Source: Sinorhizobium kostiense (GTDB lineage Bacteria > Pseudomonadota > Alphaproteobacteria > Rhizobiales > Rhizobiaceae). Taken from it: a stretch of DNA of 64,000 bases. This document shows, piece by piece, positions 25,049 through 32,761 of this stretch (within the stretch, counting starts at the first letter, position 1; each line of letters starts with the position of its first letter). The notes under the pieces are model-generated. The model searched no databases, was not told the DNA's origin, and was given only the letters and a program-made list of their open reading frames with translations. Made by a program: the position numbers and the translations under genes. Where the stretch lies: positions 496,001 to 560,000 of the forward strand of contig NZ_JAGILA010000002.1 of assembly GCF_017874595.1 (NCBI RefSeq), read 5' to 3'.

Positions 25049-26300
25049 AACAGATCCTCCGCGCTGACCGCCCTACGGACATTGCGGTCGATCAACACCA
25101 GCTTGGCCGACACCCAAGGCCGGGTCAGCTCCGGACTGCGTGTAGCTGTCGCCGCCGACAACGCCGCCTATTGGTCCATTTCGACGACGATGCGCTCGGA
25201 CAACGTGGCGATTTCTGCGGTCTCTGACGCCCTCGGCCTTGGTGCTGCGAAGGTGGACGTGGCGTACGCCGGTCTGAATTCGGTCATCGATGTTCTGAAG
25301 GAGTTCAAGGCGAAGCTGGTGGCGGCCGAAGAGGACGGCGTCGACAAAGCCAAGGTTCAGGGCGATCTCGATCAATTGAAGCAGCAGGTCCAGAGCATAG
25401 CGACATCCGCGAGCTTCAGCGGGGTCAACTGGCTGAGCACCGACATCGCCGACATGTACGACAAGACCCTCAACAGGGCTTCGACCGTCTCCTCCTTCGT
25501 ACGGGACACGGCAGGCGGCGTTTCCGTCAAGACGATGGATGTCAATCTGTCACGAGTGGCGCTCTTCAACAGTACGGGCGGGGGGCTGCTTCAGGCCGAT
25601 CCCCGAGACCTCGGAACACTCGGCGGCCTGCGCTTTCCCCCGGTTTCTACCGACTGGATGAGTACCTATAGCGACGGCAACAAAAGGGGCTCGGCCCCCT
25701 TCTATATCGATTTCACCTTCACCGGCCCGCTCGCTTTCGGCGTCGGCGACGAAATTTCGTTCGACGTCACAGTAGACGCCGACAATCCAGCAGACCCCAT
25801 CGACCCGCCGTATTTCCCTGGGCAAACCACGCATGTCGTGATCGATAGGGCGATTGTCGATGCTGTCCTTCCATCAGCTAACGGGGTGATATCCACGTAC
25901 AAGGAGTATTCGGCGGTTCTGCGCCATGCACTCGCGGGTTCCGGCGCGACGGCGACGACCTACTGGAAATACGATCCGCCCCACCAGACAAAGATCAAGG
26001 TAGACATTCCTGACGTCATCGGGATTGCCTACCTTGGCAACTCGTCGCTGGATGGCTCGTCGATCGAGATCAGCGGGTTCACGAGCACTGTCGGTAGCGG
26101 CGGTCTGGGAGACGCGTACAACGTATGGCATCCGCAGATCAGAGATGAGGCTCGATTTCGAGCCGTTCACGGTCTTCGAGGACGCGGTCGTCAGTTTCAG
26201 CCTCCGCGTCGGCCGCGAGAGCGCGGTCTCCTTCTCGTTCGACAAGGCATACGTCAATTCGCTGCTGGGCGTCGAAGTGCGCAAGACGTCTTTACGCGAC
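25049..26300 (+). pseudogene. Flagellin pseudogene
   Basis: The first ~150 codons match rhizobial flagellin: NRSSALTALRTLRSIN, SSGLRVAVAADNAAYWSI, TTMRSDNVAISAVSDALGLG, KLVAAEEDGVDKAKV and ASFSGVNWLSTD. A long central domain follows (DFTFTGPLAFGVGDEISF). The native start is lost: codons before 25049 do not match the usual MTSILTN. A frameshift near 26140 moves the reading to another frame (MRLDFEPFTVFEDAVVSF), and similarity ends near 26300, so the C-terminal filament-core helix is absent. It cannot make a functional filament protein. Probably a stranded copy brought in with the island. Confidence 0.8.
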
Positions 26301-26322
26301 CGATCCCGCCTTTTTGCGGTAG

Positions 26323-26538
26323 TCAGGATCGAGCGGCAAGCTTGCTCTCGATATCGACCTTCTCGTCGTCCGACATCCCCGCGATTCTTCGTCTGTTCTG
26401 ATCCACAAAATTCGCAAGCAGACGACGGCTCGTTTCATTGGGAGCCGTATCCTCAGTTTTCGCGGAGCCCTTGCTCTTTAGGAACAGGACGAGGATGGCG
26501 ACAATGACGCCGGCTACAATGGTGATCTCCCACGACAT
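26323..26538 (-). CDS. Small single-pass membrane protein
   Basis: This 71-residue protein has one N-terminal helix (ITIVAGVIVAILVLFL) followed by a basic cytoplasmic tail (SRRLLANFVDQNRRRIAG). The ATG follows GGGGGA, a good ribosome site. It lies at the decayed end of the flagellin remnant. Function unknown. Confidence 0.55.
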   Translation of the reverse strand: MSWEITIVAGVIVAILVLFLKSKGSAKTEDTAPNETSRRLLANFVDQNRRRIAGMSDDEKVDIESKLAARS

Positions 26539-26697
26539 TCAGTCCCCCAGGACACTAGACTTGCCCAATCATCAGCCATATCGCTCCAGAAGCGGGATAG
26601 CAACTATGAGGCGAGCCGCCTCCATGAGAGCCTGCAAAGACTCCTGGAGTTGCCCCGATCCCGAAAATCCAGAACTCGCACTAGCCGGCGGGGCCTT

Positions 26698-26964
26698 TTA
26701 TTTCGGCCGAAACATGAAGTTCGAAAACCGATACCCGAGATAGCCCAGGAAGACGCAGCCGATCACCGCGATCCAAAACAGCAAGGTCAGGTCGGGCCCG
26801 GTGCGGCATTGGTCGCCGGTGCGCTCGATGATCTCGCAGACACGCTCGAGCTCGGCACCGAGCTTGCCGAACATCGAGTGAGTCAGCCAGAACGCGAAGC
26901 CGAAGACGGCAAGGCCCACAATGGTTTGCTTGCATTCGTCGGTTACGGGGATCGGCTCGAACAT
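26698..26964 (-). CDS. Small two-pass membrane protein
   Basis: This 88-residue protein has two helices (TIVGLAVFGFAFWLTHSMF and LLFWIAVIGCVFLGYLGY) joined by a charged loop with two Cys. A GAGG motif precedes the start at suitable distance. It lies 30 bases after the Shedu-like gene on the same strand and may be its partner. No family recognised. Confidence 0.5.
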   Translation of the reverse strand: MFEPIPVTDECKQTIVGLAVFGFAFWLTHSMFGKLGAELERVCEIIERTGDQCRTGPDLTLLFWIAVIGCVFLGYLGYRFSNFMFRPK

Positions 26965-26994
26965 GGATCAGGCCTCGGCACCTTCGACGACGTC

Positions 26995-27795
26995 TTAGTC
27001 GCGTCGAATTCTTATGTTCTCGGCCGCGTACTGATGAGCTTCGATCGGAACGCCGCTTTTAAAACCGCGATATGTTCTGGAAGGTGGACCATTCTTGAGT
27101 TTGTCGTGGAGCGCAGCGCTGACACGGAACTGAGTGGGGTCGATCCAGCCGTACATTTCTGAGTTCGTGATTTCGTCGGTCACGATATCGATGTATTCGT
27201 TGTGCCTGATCGCGATGCTCAGTTCGTCTTTGCTCTTCAAGCCTTCAGCCAAACTGTCGAATGAGATGATCTTAAAGTCATCCGTCTCCAACGACTGGAT
27301 TTTTGAGCGCCGAATGTCGCTTCCGCTGTATTCATCACGGCGTCCATAAACGAGTACGTACTTGTTGAAGGTGGGATTCCTGATTGCCATGTGCATCGGC
27401 ACCTGGATGGCCGCCAACGAGTTCAGGAACCCTTTCTGGTTGTCGCGCGCGAACCACGCCCTCCAGTCGTTTATCTGCTGAATCGCATGCAGAAAGCCAG
27501 GATCGAACTCATTCGTGCTGCCCTTGAAATACTTGGAGGACGGCTTTTCGATCTCGATGTGTACGGCGTTCCAGTCGTCCGAGCTTTTCGAGAAATAGAA
27601 GAAGTCGGATTTGTAATCGCTACCGAACGAAAGTTTTCGTAGAACGAGATCACAGCCGATGCCATGGTTCTGCACGAACTCTCTCGGGATCAAGCGCGTG
27701 TGCTGCTCGAGGTATTTTTGATAAACTTGCTCGTTGTGTTCCTCGTCGAGCAGTTTCAGGTATTCGGTTTTCAGATCATCTGCAGTCAGTGTCAA
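26995..27795 (-). CDS. Shedu-like (DUF4263) nuclease-domain protein
   Basis: This is a 266-residue protein with the DUF4263 pattern of Shedu antiphage proteins. It has an N-terminal helical entry (YLEQHTRLIPREFVQNHGIG), an acidic strand (YKSDFFYF), the strand with the nuclease signature VHIEIEKPSSKYF (E-x-K), and a Gln-Ile-x-Asp-Trp helix (HAIQQINDWRAWF). This is a PD-(D/E)XK nuclease family that acts on DNA in defence. The start is taken as TTG at 27795 after GGGGGA at correct spacing; an ATG at 27858 lacks a ribosome site. The C-terminal ~90 residues are unrecognised. The neighbour at 27928-28491 may belong to the same unit. Confidence 0.7.
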   Translation of the reverse strand: MTLTADDLKTEYLKLLDEEHNEQVYQKYLEQHTRLIPREFVQNHGIGCDLVLRKLSFGSDYKSDFFYFSKSSDDWNAVHIEIEKPSSKYFKGSTNEFDPGFLHAIQQINDWRAWFARDNQKGFLNSLAAIQVPMHMAIRNPTFNKYVLVYGRRDEYSGSDIRRSKIQSLETDDFKIISFDSLAEGLKSKDELSIAIRHNEYIDIVTDEITNSEMYGWIDPTQFRVSAALHDKLKNGPPSRTYRGFKSGVPIEAHQYAAENIRIRRD

Positions 27796-27927
27796 AATAC
27801 ATCCCCCAGGCGATAAATCGGCCGACCATTTTGTAACGGGCAGTTTTTCGGCATACAATCACAACCTGCACACCGATAGTCACCAAGACCCACTGCCTCG
27901 CGACGACAGCGGGTCTTCATTTGCGCC

Positions 27928-28491
27928 TCATTTCTTTCCGTACTTTTTTAGTACCAGCTTCGTGTGCTGCTTGACGAAGTCGTCTTTGTCCTGCTCCACG
28001 GGATCGAAAAGCCCTTCGCTCTCGACCATGCCCCAGAAGCCTGGACCAGGCCGTGTCGTCCCGGCTGATTTGCGATGGACTAGGACCGATAAGACAACAC
28101 CTTTTTCCTCGTGCGAATCTCGCGAAATCTTGTCGAGGATCGCACCGATACGAGTGCGGTGCGCGGGTGTCGAAGTGGTTAGGCCGATGGCCGTCATGAT
28201 CGGTTCGTAGAAGGTCGCCGTCTCACCCCGGGCGATCATATCCATGAGATATTCGCGAACCTCCGCGACGTCCTTTGCCTCGGCGTCATCCTTCTCGAGA
28301 ACACTCGCCGTTTGCACGAAGCGGTTTTTGCCGATCGTGATTTCGGCAAGACTGCCAGCCTTGAGCATTGCCGTGACGGCCGGTGCAGACCGGTCCAGAT
28401 ATTCGGCGACTAGCGGGATCGGTAAGATGCCGAGATTGTATGCGTCGCTCCTGTAAGCCTCGAGGTAGTCAGCGACTGTATCGAACTTCAT
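27928..28491 (-). CDS. Unknown protein with HTH-like N-terminus, next to the Shedu-like gene
   Basis: This 187-residue protein has an N-terminal segment resembling a helix-turn-helix (LVAEYLDRSAPAVTAMLKAG then EITIGKNRFV), a central helical part and a C-terminal region TRPGPGFWGMVESEGLFD. The start follows GGAGATAAC. It lies 132 bases upstream of the Shedu-like gene on the same strand. It might regulate that gene or be an antitoxin-like partner, but no family is recognised. Confidence 0.6.
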   Translation of the reverse strand: MKFDTVADYLEAYRSDAYNLGILPIPLVAEYLDRSAPAVTAMLKAGSLAEITIGKNRFVQTASVLEKDDAEAKDVAEVREYLMDMIARGETATFYEPIMTAIGLTTSTPAHRTRIGAILDKISRDSHEEKGVVLSVLVHRKSAGTTRPGPGFWGMVESEGLFDPVEQDKDDFVKQHTKLVLKKYGKK

Positions 28492-28646
28492 TGTTATCTC
28501 CGTATGTTTACGATTTGCAAAATCAAGTAATCACAACACTTAGGTATCTGTCAACATTGTCGAGGCGAAATGGTGTCGGCGGATTTGCGCCGGTCGGCCG
28601 GCGGACACATCATTGATGTCAGACACGAACACAGGGAGAGTTTGAT

Positions 28647-28754
28647 GTGTCCAAGGTATCGATCAAGAGGCTCAAAGGATTCAACGACGCCCAATTTGTG
28701 CACGTAGAGCCTGGTTCTGCGATAGATGTTCCGGAAATCCGCGAAGTCGGCTGA
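28647..28754 (+). CDS. Possible 35-residue small protein
   Basis: A GTG at 28647 with GGGAGAG six bases before it opens a frame starting SKVSIKRLKGFNDAQFVHVE and ending at 28754. The ribosome site is good but the product is tiny and unknown. It precedes the HNH gene. Confidence 0.4.
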   Translation: MSKVSIKRLKGFNDAQFVHVEPGSAIDVPEIREVG

Positions 28755-28812
28755 TCCACTTCAGGGGACAAAGTCGGACTTATGCGATCACCAACCTCTC
28801 GGCATCAGGAAA

Positions 28813-29178
28813 ATGACAGGACACACAGCGCAAAAAGTCTGCACCAAGTGCGGCAGCACACGATTCAATGCGTGGGACAGATGCATGGACTGTCGCAATG
28901 CTCGGGGAAAGATTCGTAGCGCACGAGTCAAGGCTAACGGTGGATCGCATACATCCAAGGAGTGGCTAGCGTTGCTTGCAGCAACGCCAGCCTGCGTCGA
29001 GTGCGGGAGAGCCTGGGCGGATATCCCTCCGCGTCCTGATCCGAGGTACAAGTCTGTTTGGACGAAGGGCCATATTGTACCAGTCTACCACGGCGGCACG
29101 AACGACATCTCGAACATCCGGCCCGAGTGTTACGAGTGTAATTTTGGGAAGAACGCAGGAGCGCTCTCCAAAAAATAG
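28813..29178 (+). CDS. HNH endonuclease-type protein
   Basis: This is a 121-residue protein with a first zinc-knuckle (CTKCGSTRFNAWDRCMDC) and a C-terminal HNH core: CVECGRAW, then GHIVPVYHGGTNDISNIRPE and CYECNFGKNA. The His-Asn-His order and the two Cys pairs fit the ββα-metal nuclease fold. It could be a phage terminase-adjacent nuclease or a homing/defence enzyme. The ATG at 28813 follows AGGAAA; a longer frame exists to 28726. Nearby genes are phage-like. Confidence 0.75.
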   Translation: MTGHTAQKVCTKCGSTRFNAWDRCMDCRNARGKIRSARVKANGGSHTSKEWLALLAATPACVECGRAWADIPPRPDPRYKSVWTKGHIVPVYHGGTNDISNIRPECYECNFGKNAGALSKK

Positions 29179-29247
29179 CAGCGCAATGGTCACTGGTTTA
29201 AGTCCGCCGGCCGAACAATAATCGGGCATTCACAGAGTACCCGCCGC

Positions 29248-29385
29248 ATGCCGCCCATCGACACTATCGCCGTACACTGCACCGCCACCCCCGAAGGCAA
29301 GGACTACAGCATCGACACAATCCGAGGATGGCACAGAAGCCTCGGTTGGAGCGATTTCGGCTACCACTACATCTCGATCTCCTGA
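29248..29385 (+). pseudogene. Truncated phage N-acetylmuramoyl-L-alanine amidase
   Basis: A 45-codon frame encodes IDTIAVHCTATPEGKDYSID and GWHRSLGWSDFGYHYISIS, the N-terminal zinc-ligand region of T7-lysozyme-like amidases. It stops where the active domain should continue for about 90 more residues. It is therefore a broken endolysin gene, part of the remnant lysis cassette with the next two genes. Confidence 0.7.
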
Positions 29386-29405
29386 GGAGGGCGTGATATG
29401 GGAGC

Positions 29406-29636
29406 ATGGAGACCGCTCAGGGCATCGCCTTACAGCAGTCCGCAATCGACCGGATGAAGGAAGCTCTCGCTCTCGCCATTGCCTCGAGGCTCGAGGAAGA
29501 CCCAGCGGCCGAGGACGTCGTGGTCCTCCGCGACTTCCGCGATGGCAACGGCACCCTCTACGGCATGACACGTCTCGCACAGACCGCCGAGGCACTCGGC
29601 CTCAGTCCCGAACTCGTGTTCCGGATGGCGTCATGA
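29406..29636 (+). CDS. Small phage-cassette protein
   Basis: This 76-residue protein begins ETAQGIALQQSAIDRMKEAL and ends LGLSPELVFRMAS, without a membrane segment. Its stop overlaps the ATG of the spanin-like gene (ATGA), typical of phage lysis or tail cassettes. Family unknown. Confidence 0.5.
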   Translation: METAQGIALQQSAIDRMKEALALAIASRLEEDPAAEDVVVLRDFRDGNGTLYGMTRLAQTAEALGLSPELVFRMAS

Positions 29637-29923
29637 CCTCGAAAACCAAGACTTCCACCCAGGCGCTGAACGCCGCCTTCCTCGTCAGCCTGCTCCTGCT
29701 CTTGGCAGGCTGCGCTACGACCAAGGCCATCCCAGTCAAGGAAATCGTCGAACGGCGGGTTGAAGTCCCCAAAAGCCTGCTGACGTGCGCCGACGAGCCG
29801 GTTGCTGGAACCGTATGGATCACGCAGAAGGACGTCGGGCGGTATATGGTGAAACTGGCCGACGCCGGGGAAGACTGCCGCTTGAAGCTGGCCGCTGTTA
29901 AGCGCCTCATTGATGTCAGGTAA
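29633..29923 (+). CDS. Spanin (Rz1)-like lipoprotein
   Basis: This 96-residue lipoprotein has a signal helix (AAFLVSLLLLLAGC) with the lipobox Cys, then a short periplasmic domain with Cys pairs (LLTCADEPVAG). Size, lipobox and position after an amidase remnant fit the outer-membrane spanin subunit of phage lysis systems. It is translationally coupled to the upstream gene. A strong terminator follows at about 30036. Confidence 0.6.
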   Translation: MTSKTKTSTQALNAAFLVSLLLLLAGCATTKAIPVKEIVERRVEVPKSLLTCADEPVAGTVWITQKDVGRYMVKLADAGEDCRLKLAAVKRLIDVR

Positions 29924-30035
29924 TTTTCCGCCGGCGGACTTGTGCCGAGCGACCGCTGATCACACTATCGATGTAGCGATCCACCGCATCGATGTTTCCC
30001 GACAAATGCCTCGATCGCTGAAACATGTTGGCTGG

Positions 30036-30070
30036 GCCCCGGGGTTTCCTTTCCGCGGGGCTTTCTTTTT
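30036..30070 (+). terminator. Rho-independent terminator of the lysis cassette
   Basis: GCCCCG and CGGGGC form the stem, followed directly by TTTCTTTTT. It also overlaps the end of the convergent small gene that ends at 30069. Confidence 0.75.
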
Positions 30071-30344
30071 AATCGAGACCCAGTTCCTGTCGGCGAGCGA
30101 GATGCTCGGGCGATCCTCGCCAAAAATAATCCGCCGGCAGCTTGTATTTTTCAGTCGGCGACGTCGGGTCACGGAAGAGAAACGATGGGCGTGCTGCCTT
30201 CTCGATCACCGTGCCGTCTTCGCGGCGTTTCAAGATCACGATCCTGCTCTTGACGCCCGCCTCGGGGCGCGGTTGCGGGACGGCAGTCTGACGAGGGATG
30301 TCGAGATCGGCGAACGGTCGGCGGCGTGCGAATGGCAGTGTCAT
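30069..30344 (-). CDS. Small basic protein, unknown
   Basis: This 91-residue protein (TLPFARRRPFADLDIPRQTA; end DYFWRGSPEHLARRQELGLD) follows a perfect ribosome site (AAAGGAG). It is rich in Arg and Pro and has no membrane segment. No family recognised. It may be a phage-derived regulatory or structural small protein. Confidence 0.55.
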   Translation of the reverse strand: MTLPFARRRPFADLDIPRQTAVPQPRPEAGVKSRIVILKRREDGTVIEKAARPSFLFRDPTSPTEKYKLPADYFWRGSPEHLARRQELGLD

Positions 30345-30472
30345 AGTCAGCTCCTTTGTCGGCTTGACTACTATGTTGTGACCGGCGGGAGCTGGTGCAA
30401 CTCGCCGCCGGTTTGTAGCTTGCGGCCGCCGATACAACGATCTCCGTGCAACAACAGACAGGGAGACATCAC

Positions 30473-31030
30473 ATGATGAAAGCAATCGCAAATGCGTTGG
30501 CCAGCCTATGGCGTGGAGCGCTTGGAGTCCTGAATTGGACGGAACAGCTCATTAGGTGGCCGTTTTCGGTAATCTTCGGGTCCAGCGGCGGCGGCATGCC
30601 CAAACCAGAATACAGGCCCGATGTATCGGCCACGCAGTTGCTCGATGAGTTCGACGAGGCACGCGCTCGTCAGGCGGCTGTGCACGACCTGGATCGCGAC
30701 GGCGTGAGTACCGTCCTACAGTACGCCAGAGCCTTACCGTCGGCACGCTCAACGATCGATCTCGGTGGTCTGAAAAAGGATATCAGGGCGACGCTGCTGA
30801 CCATGGATGAGAATGAGCTGCGTGCGTTGGCGCAAGCCGGGATCGGAGCTGTGCGGAAGTTCATCGAAGGAAAACCCCATGGCGTACACGGCGTTCCCGT
30901 CGTCAAGCCTGTCCAACAGGTTGCCGTCCCCGCACCGAGGGAGATGACGCTGGAAGAGCGGGTCCTCTGGACAGTGAGGTCCAAGCTCCTGAAGGAGCAA
31001 TCCGGACAGGAGTTCAGGATCGCGAGATAA
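30473..31030 (+). CDS. Unknown protein, paralogue of 23555-24121 (copy B)
   Basis: This 185-residue protein has the same block order as copy A: VLNWTEQLIRWPFSVIFG, QLLDEFDEARARQAAVHDLD, TIDLGGLKKDIRATLLTMDE, HGVHGVPVV and ERVLWTVRSKLLKEQ. Identity is high in the blocks and low in the linkers, so the pair is an old duplication or two acquisitions. The ATG at 30473 follows GGGAGA; an upstream GTG lacks support. A clear terminator follows. Role unknown. Confidence 0.7.
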   Translation: MMKAIANALASLWRGALGVLNWTEQLIRWPFSVIFGSSGGGMPKPEYRPDVSATQLLDEFDEARARQAAVHDLDRDGVSTVLQYARALPSARSTIDLGGLKKDIRATLLTMDENELRALAQAGIGAVRKFIEGKPHGVHGVPVVKPVQQVAVPAPREMTLEERVLWTVRSKLLKEQSGQEFRIAR

Positions 31031-31388
31031 CGAGAAGCCCGCCATCTCGGCGGGCTTCTTCATTCCAGTTCGACGCCATCATCGCGGGTCTGGGGGTCGT
31101 TTGGACCGAGAATGTCGAGCATTGCGGCAAGGGTAGTCGGCCGAGAATGACCTTGTTTCCGGTCGTGTTCCCGCAACCGCGGCGACTTAGGCGCTTAGCG
31201 ATCTCACTGAGTATGATACTGGATCGCCCTCGCTGGAGTTCCCAGCGTTCAAGCCAGGCTTCACGCTCGCACTGGGCGCAGCGGCCACCAATGCATTCCC
31301 ACTGTACCATCCGCGCCGTGGCTTCGCCGACGTAGATCGGCTGGCCGCATCCGCCCTTCGTGAGATCGATGCCGCGTCGGTGTTTCAA
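31014..31388 (-). CDS. Uncertain zinc-knuckle small gene, probably frameshifted
   Basis: The minus frame from a TTG near 31388 reads LTKGGCGQPIYVGEATA and CIGGRCAQCEREAWLERWEL, a plausible zinc-binding protein. Coding character then switches frame after about 31185, where another frame gives TTLAAMLDILGPNDPQ and stops near 31068. The 3' end also overlaps copy B and its terminator. It is probably a decayed or miscalled phage small gene. Confidence 0.35.
   Translation of the reverse strand: MKHRRGIDLTKGGCGQPIYVGEATARMVQWECIGGRCAQCEREAWLERWELQRGRSSIILSEIAKRLSRRGCGNTTGNKVILGRLPLPQCSTFSVQTTPRPAMMASNWNEEARRDGGLLVISRS
31034..31060 (+). terminator. Terminator after copy B
   Basis: GAAGCCCGCC, loop ATCTC, then GGCGGGCTTC followed by TTCATT, four bases after the stop codon of the paralogue gene. 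Confidence 0.75.
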
Positions 31389-31476
31389 TGTTCACGTTTA
31401 GTTCCTATTTTTGTCGCGCGTCAATGCGCTCGATTTCCACATAGGATTGTGTAGATTGGCGGCGCAGGAGAGCCAA

Positions 31477-31809
31477 ATGAGAACCTTTGCCGCCGTCGTC
31501 ATCGTTGCGTTCATCGTCAGTCCCGCCGCCGCGCAAAACGTTGCGGGCCTCGGGGCAGTGCTCTGCCGGGAGGTGCTGCCACACATGGACAGCAAGCCTT
31601 TTCAATCCCAGCTCTTTGCCTGGGCTACAGGTTTTATGACGGGCATAAATATGACGAACCAAGCAAACGGCCAAGGATATCGCGATTTCTCGACAATGAA
31701 GGTGGACGTCATCCTCGGAGAGGTTCGTGCAGCGTGCGCCCGCAACCGCGATCTTCCGGTCATCTCAGCTATCGAGCCCATGTATCAGCAGTTCCCGGTA
31801 AGGAAGTGA
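31477..31809 (+). CDS. Exported small protein, unknown
   Basis: This is a 110-residue protein with a signal peptide (TFAAVVIVAFIVSPAAA, cleavage before QNV). The mature part is ~90 residues with two Cys and a helical pattern (MDSKPFQSQLFAWATGFM). Such small periplasmic proteins are common in rhizobia; a HdeA-like or immunity-like role is possible, without family evidence. The ATG follows AGGAG. It ends two bases before the start of the HEPN-like gene, so the two are co-transcribed. Confidence 0.65.
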   Translation: MRTFAAVVIVAFIVSPAAAQNVAGLGAVLCREVLPHMDSKPFQSQLFAWATGFMTGINMTNQANGQGYRDFSTMKVDVILGEVRAACARNRDLPVISAIEPMYQQFPVRK

Positions 31810-31810
31810 C

Positions 31811-32752
31811 ATGGACCAGATACTCGCAAACGCGATCGCTTCGATCGAGGTCGGCATCGAAGATTTCCGAGAGGGATCGGATCGCCGCCTCGTATCCTCC
31901 GTCCGCAACGTCTATGCGGGCCTTCTGTTGCTGGCGAAGGCAGTGCTTTGGCAGGAGTCGCCGAACAGCGACGGGTCTCTGATCTTCGTTATGAAAAGGC
32001 AGAAGGACGGGTCACTCGTAAAGACCGGGAAAACCATTGATGTACGAGGAATCCAGGATGGGTTCGCGATCGTAGGCCTCGCGCCTGACTGGGGGCCGCT
32101 CAACGCTATCCAGACGTACCGCAATGACATCGAACACCTTTACTCCTCTGCCGACCCGAACGTCGTCAAGGAACAGCTGGGCCGCACGCTTCCGCTCATT
32201 CGAACGCTGATGGGCGATTACCTCGACATCGATCCGCAAACGAAATTTTCGCCCGATTGCTGGAAGGCCTTGCTTGAGACCAAGGAATTCTTCGACGAAG
32301 TCCAGGCTGCATGCCTCGCGACCTTCGACAATATCGAATGGGAATCGGACGAGGTCCCATTTCCCAAGGCTGACATGCATTGCCCTGAATGCGGATCGCA
32401 CCTCATCGCTCAGCAGGACGCTGGCGAGCGCAATCCGCAGCACATGCACCTCATCTGTCGGAACTGCGGTCACGAACCAGAGACCGAGGACATGCTGGAG
32501 TCAGGTATCATCGACGTCACAGAAGCTGACCGATATCTTGCAATCAAGGACGGCGGCCGCTCCCCGATCGACACGTGCCCGGAATGCACACGAGAGACGT
32601 TCATCGTTGATATAGCGAAGTGTGTGCTTTGCGACTTCGAGATCGAGGCCGAGTGCGCGATTTGCGGGGAGGAGCTGGACGTCACGGACTACAGTCCTGA
32701 GTATCCCAGCCTGTGCGCCTACCATGCGCACGTCGTTTCCAAGGACGATTAA
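31811..32752 (+). CDS. Possible HEPN-domain protein with C-terminal zinc ribbons
   Basis: This is a 313-residue protein. The N-terminal helical half contains YRNDIEHLY (Arg104-x4-His109), which fits the Rx4-6H signature of HEPN RNases. The C-terminal half carries several Cys pairs arranged as zinc ribbons: MHCPECGSHL with CRNCGHEP, then DTCPECTRE, CVLCDFE and CAICGEEL. HEPN proteins usually cleave RNA in defence or stress systems, so the module could sense a ligand through the zinc part. The HEPN call rests on a short motif and should be treated as tentative. The gene follows a small secreted-protein gene by one base. Confidence 0.5.
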   Translation: MDQILANAIASIEVGIEDFREGSDRRLVSSVRNVYAGLLLLAKAVLWQESPNSDGSLIFVMKRQKDGSLVKTGKTIDVRGIQDGFAIVGLAPDWGPLNAIQTYRNDIEHLYSSADPNVVKEQLGRTLPLIRTLMGDYLDIDPQTKFSPDCWKALLETKEFFDEVQAACLATFDNIEWESDEVPFPKADMHCPECGSHLIAQQDAGERNPQHMHLICRNCGHEPETEDMLESGIIDVTEADRYLAIKDGGRSPIDTCPECTRETFIVDIAKCVLCDFEIEAECAICGEELDVTDYSPEYPSLCAYHAHVVSKDD

Positions 32753-32761
32753 GAGACGCAC

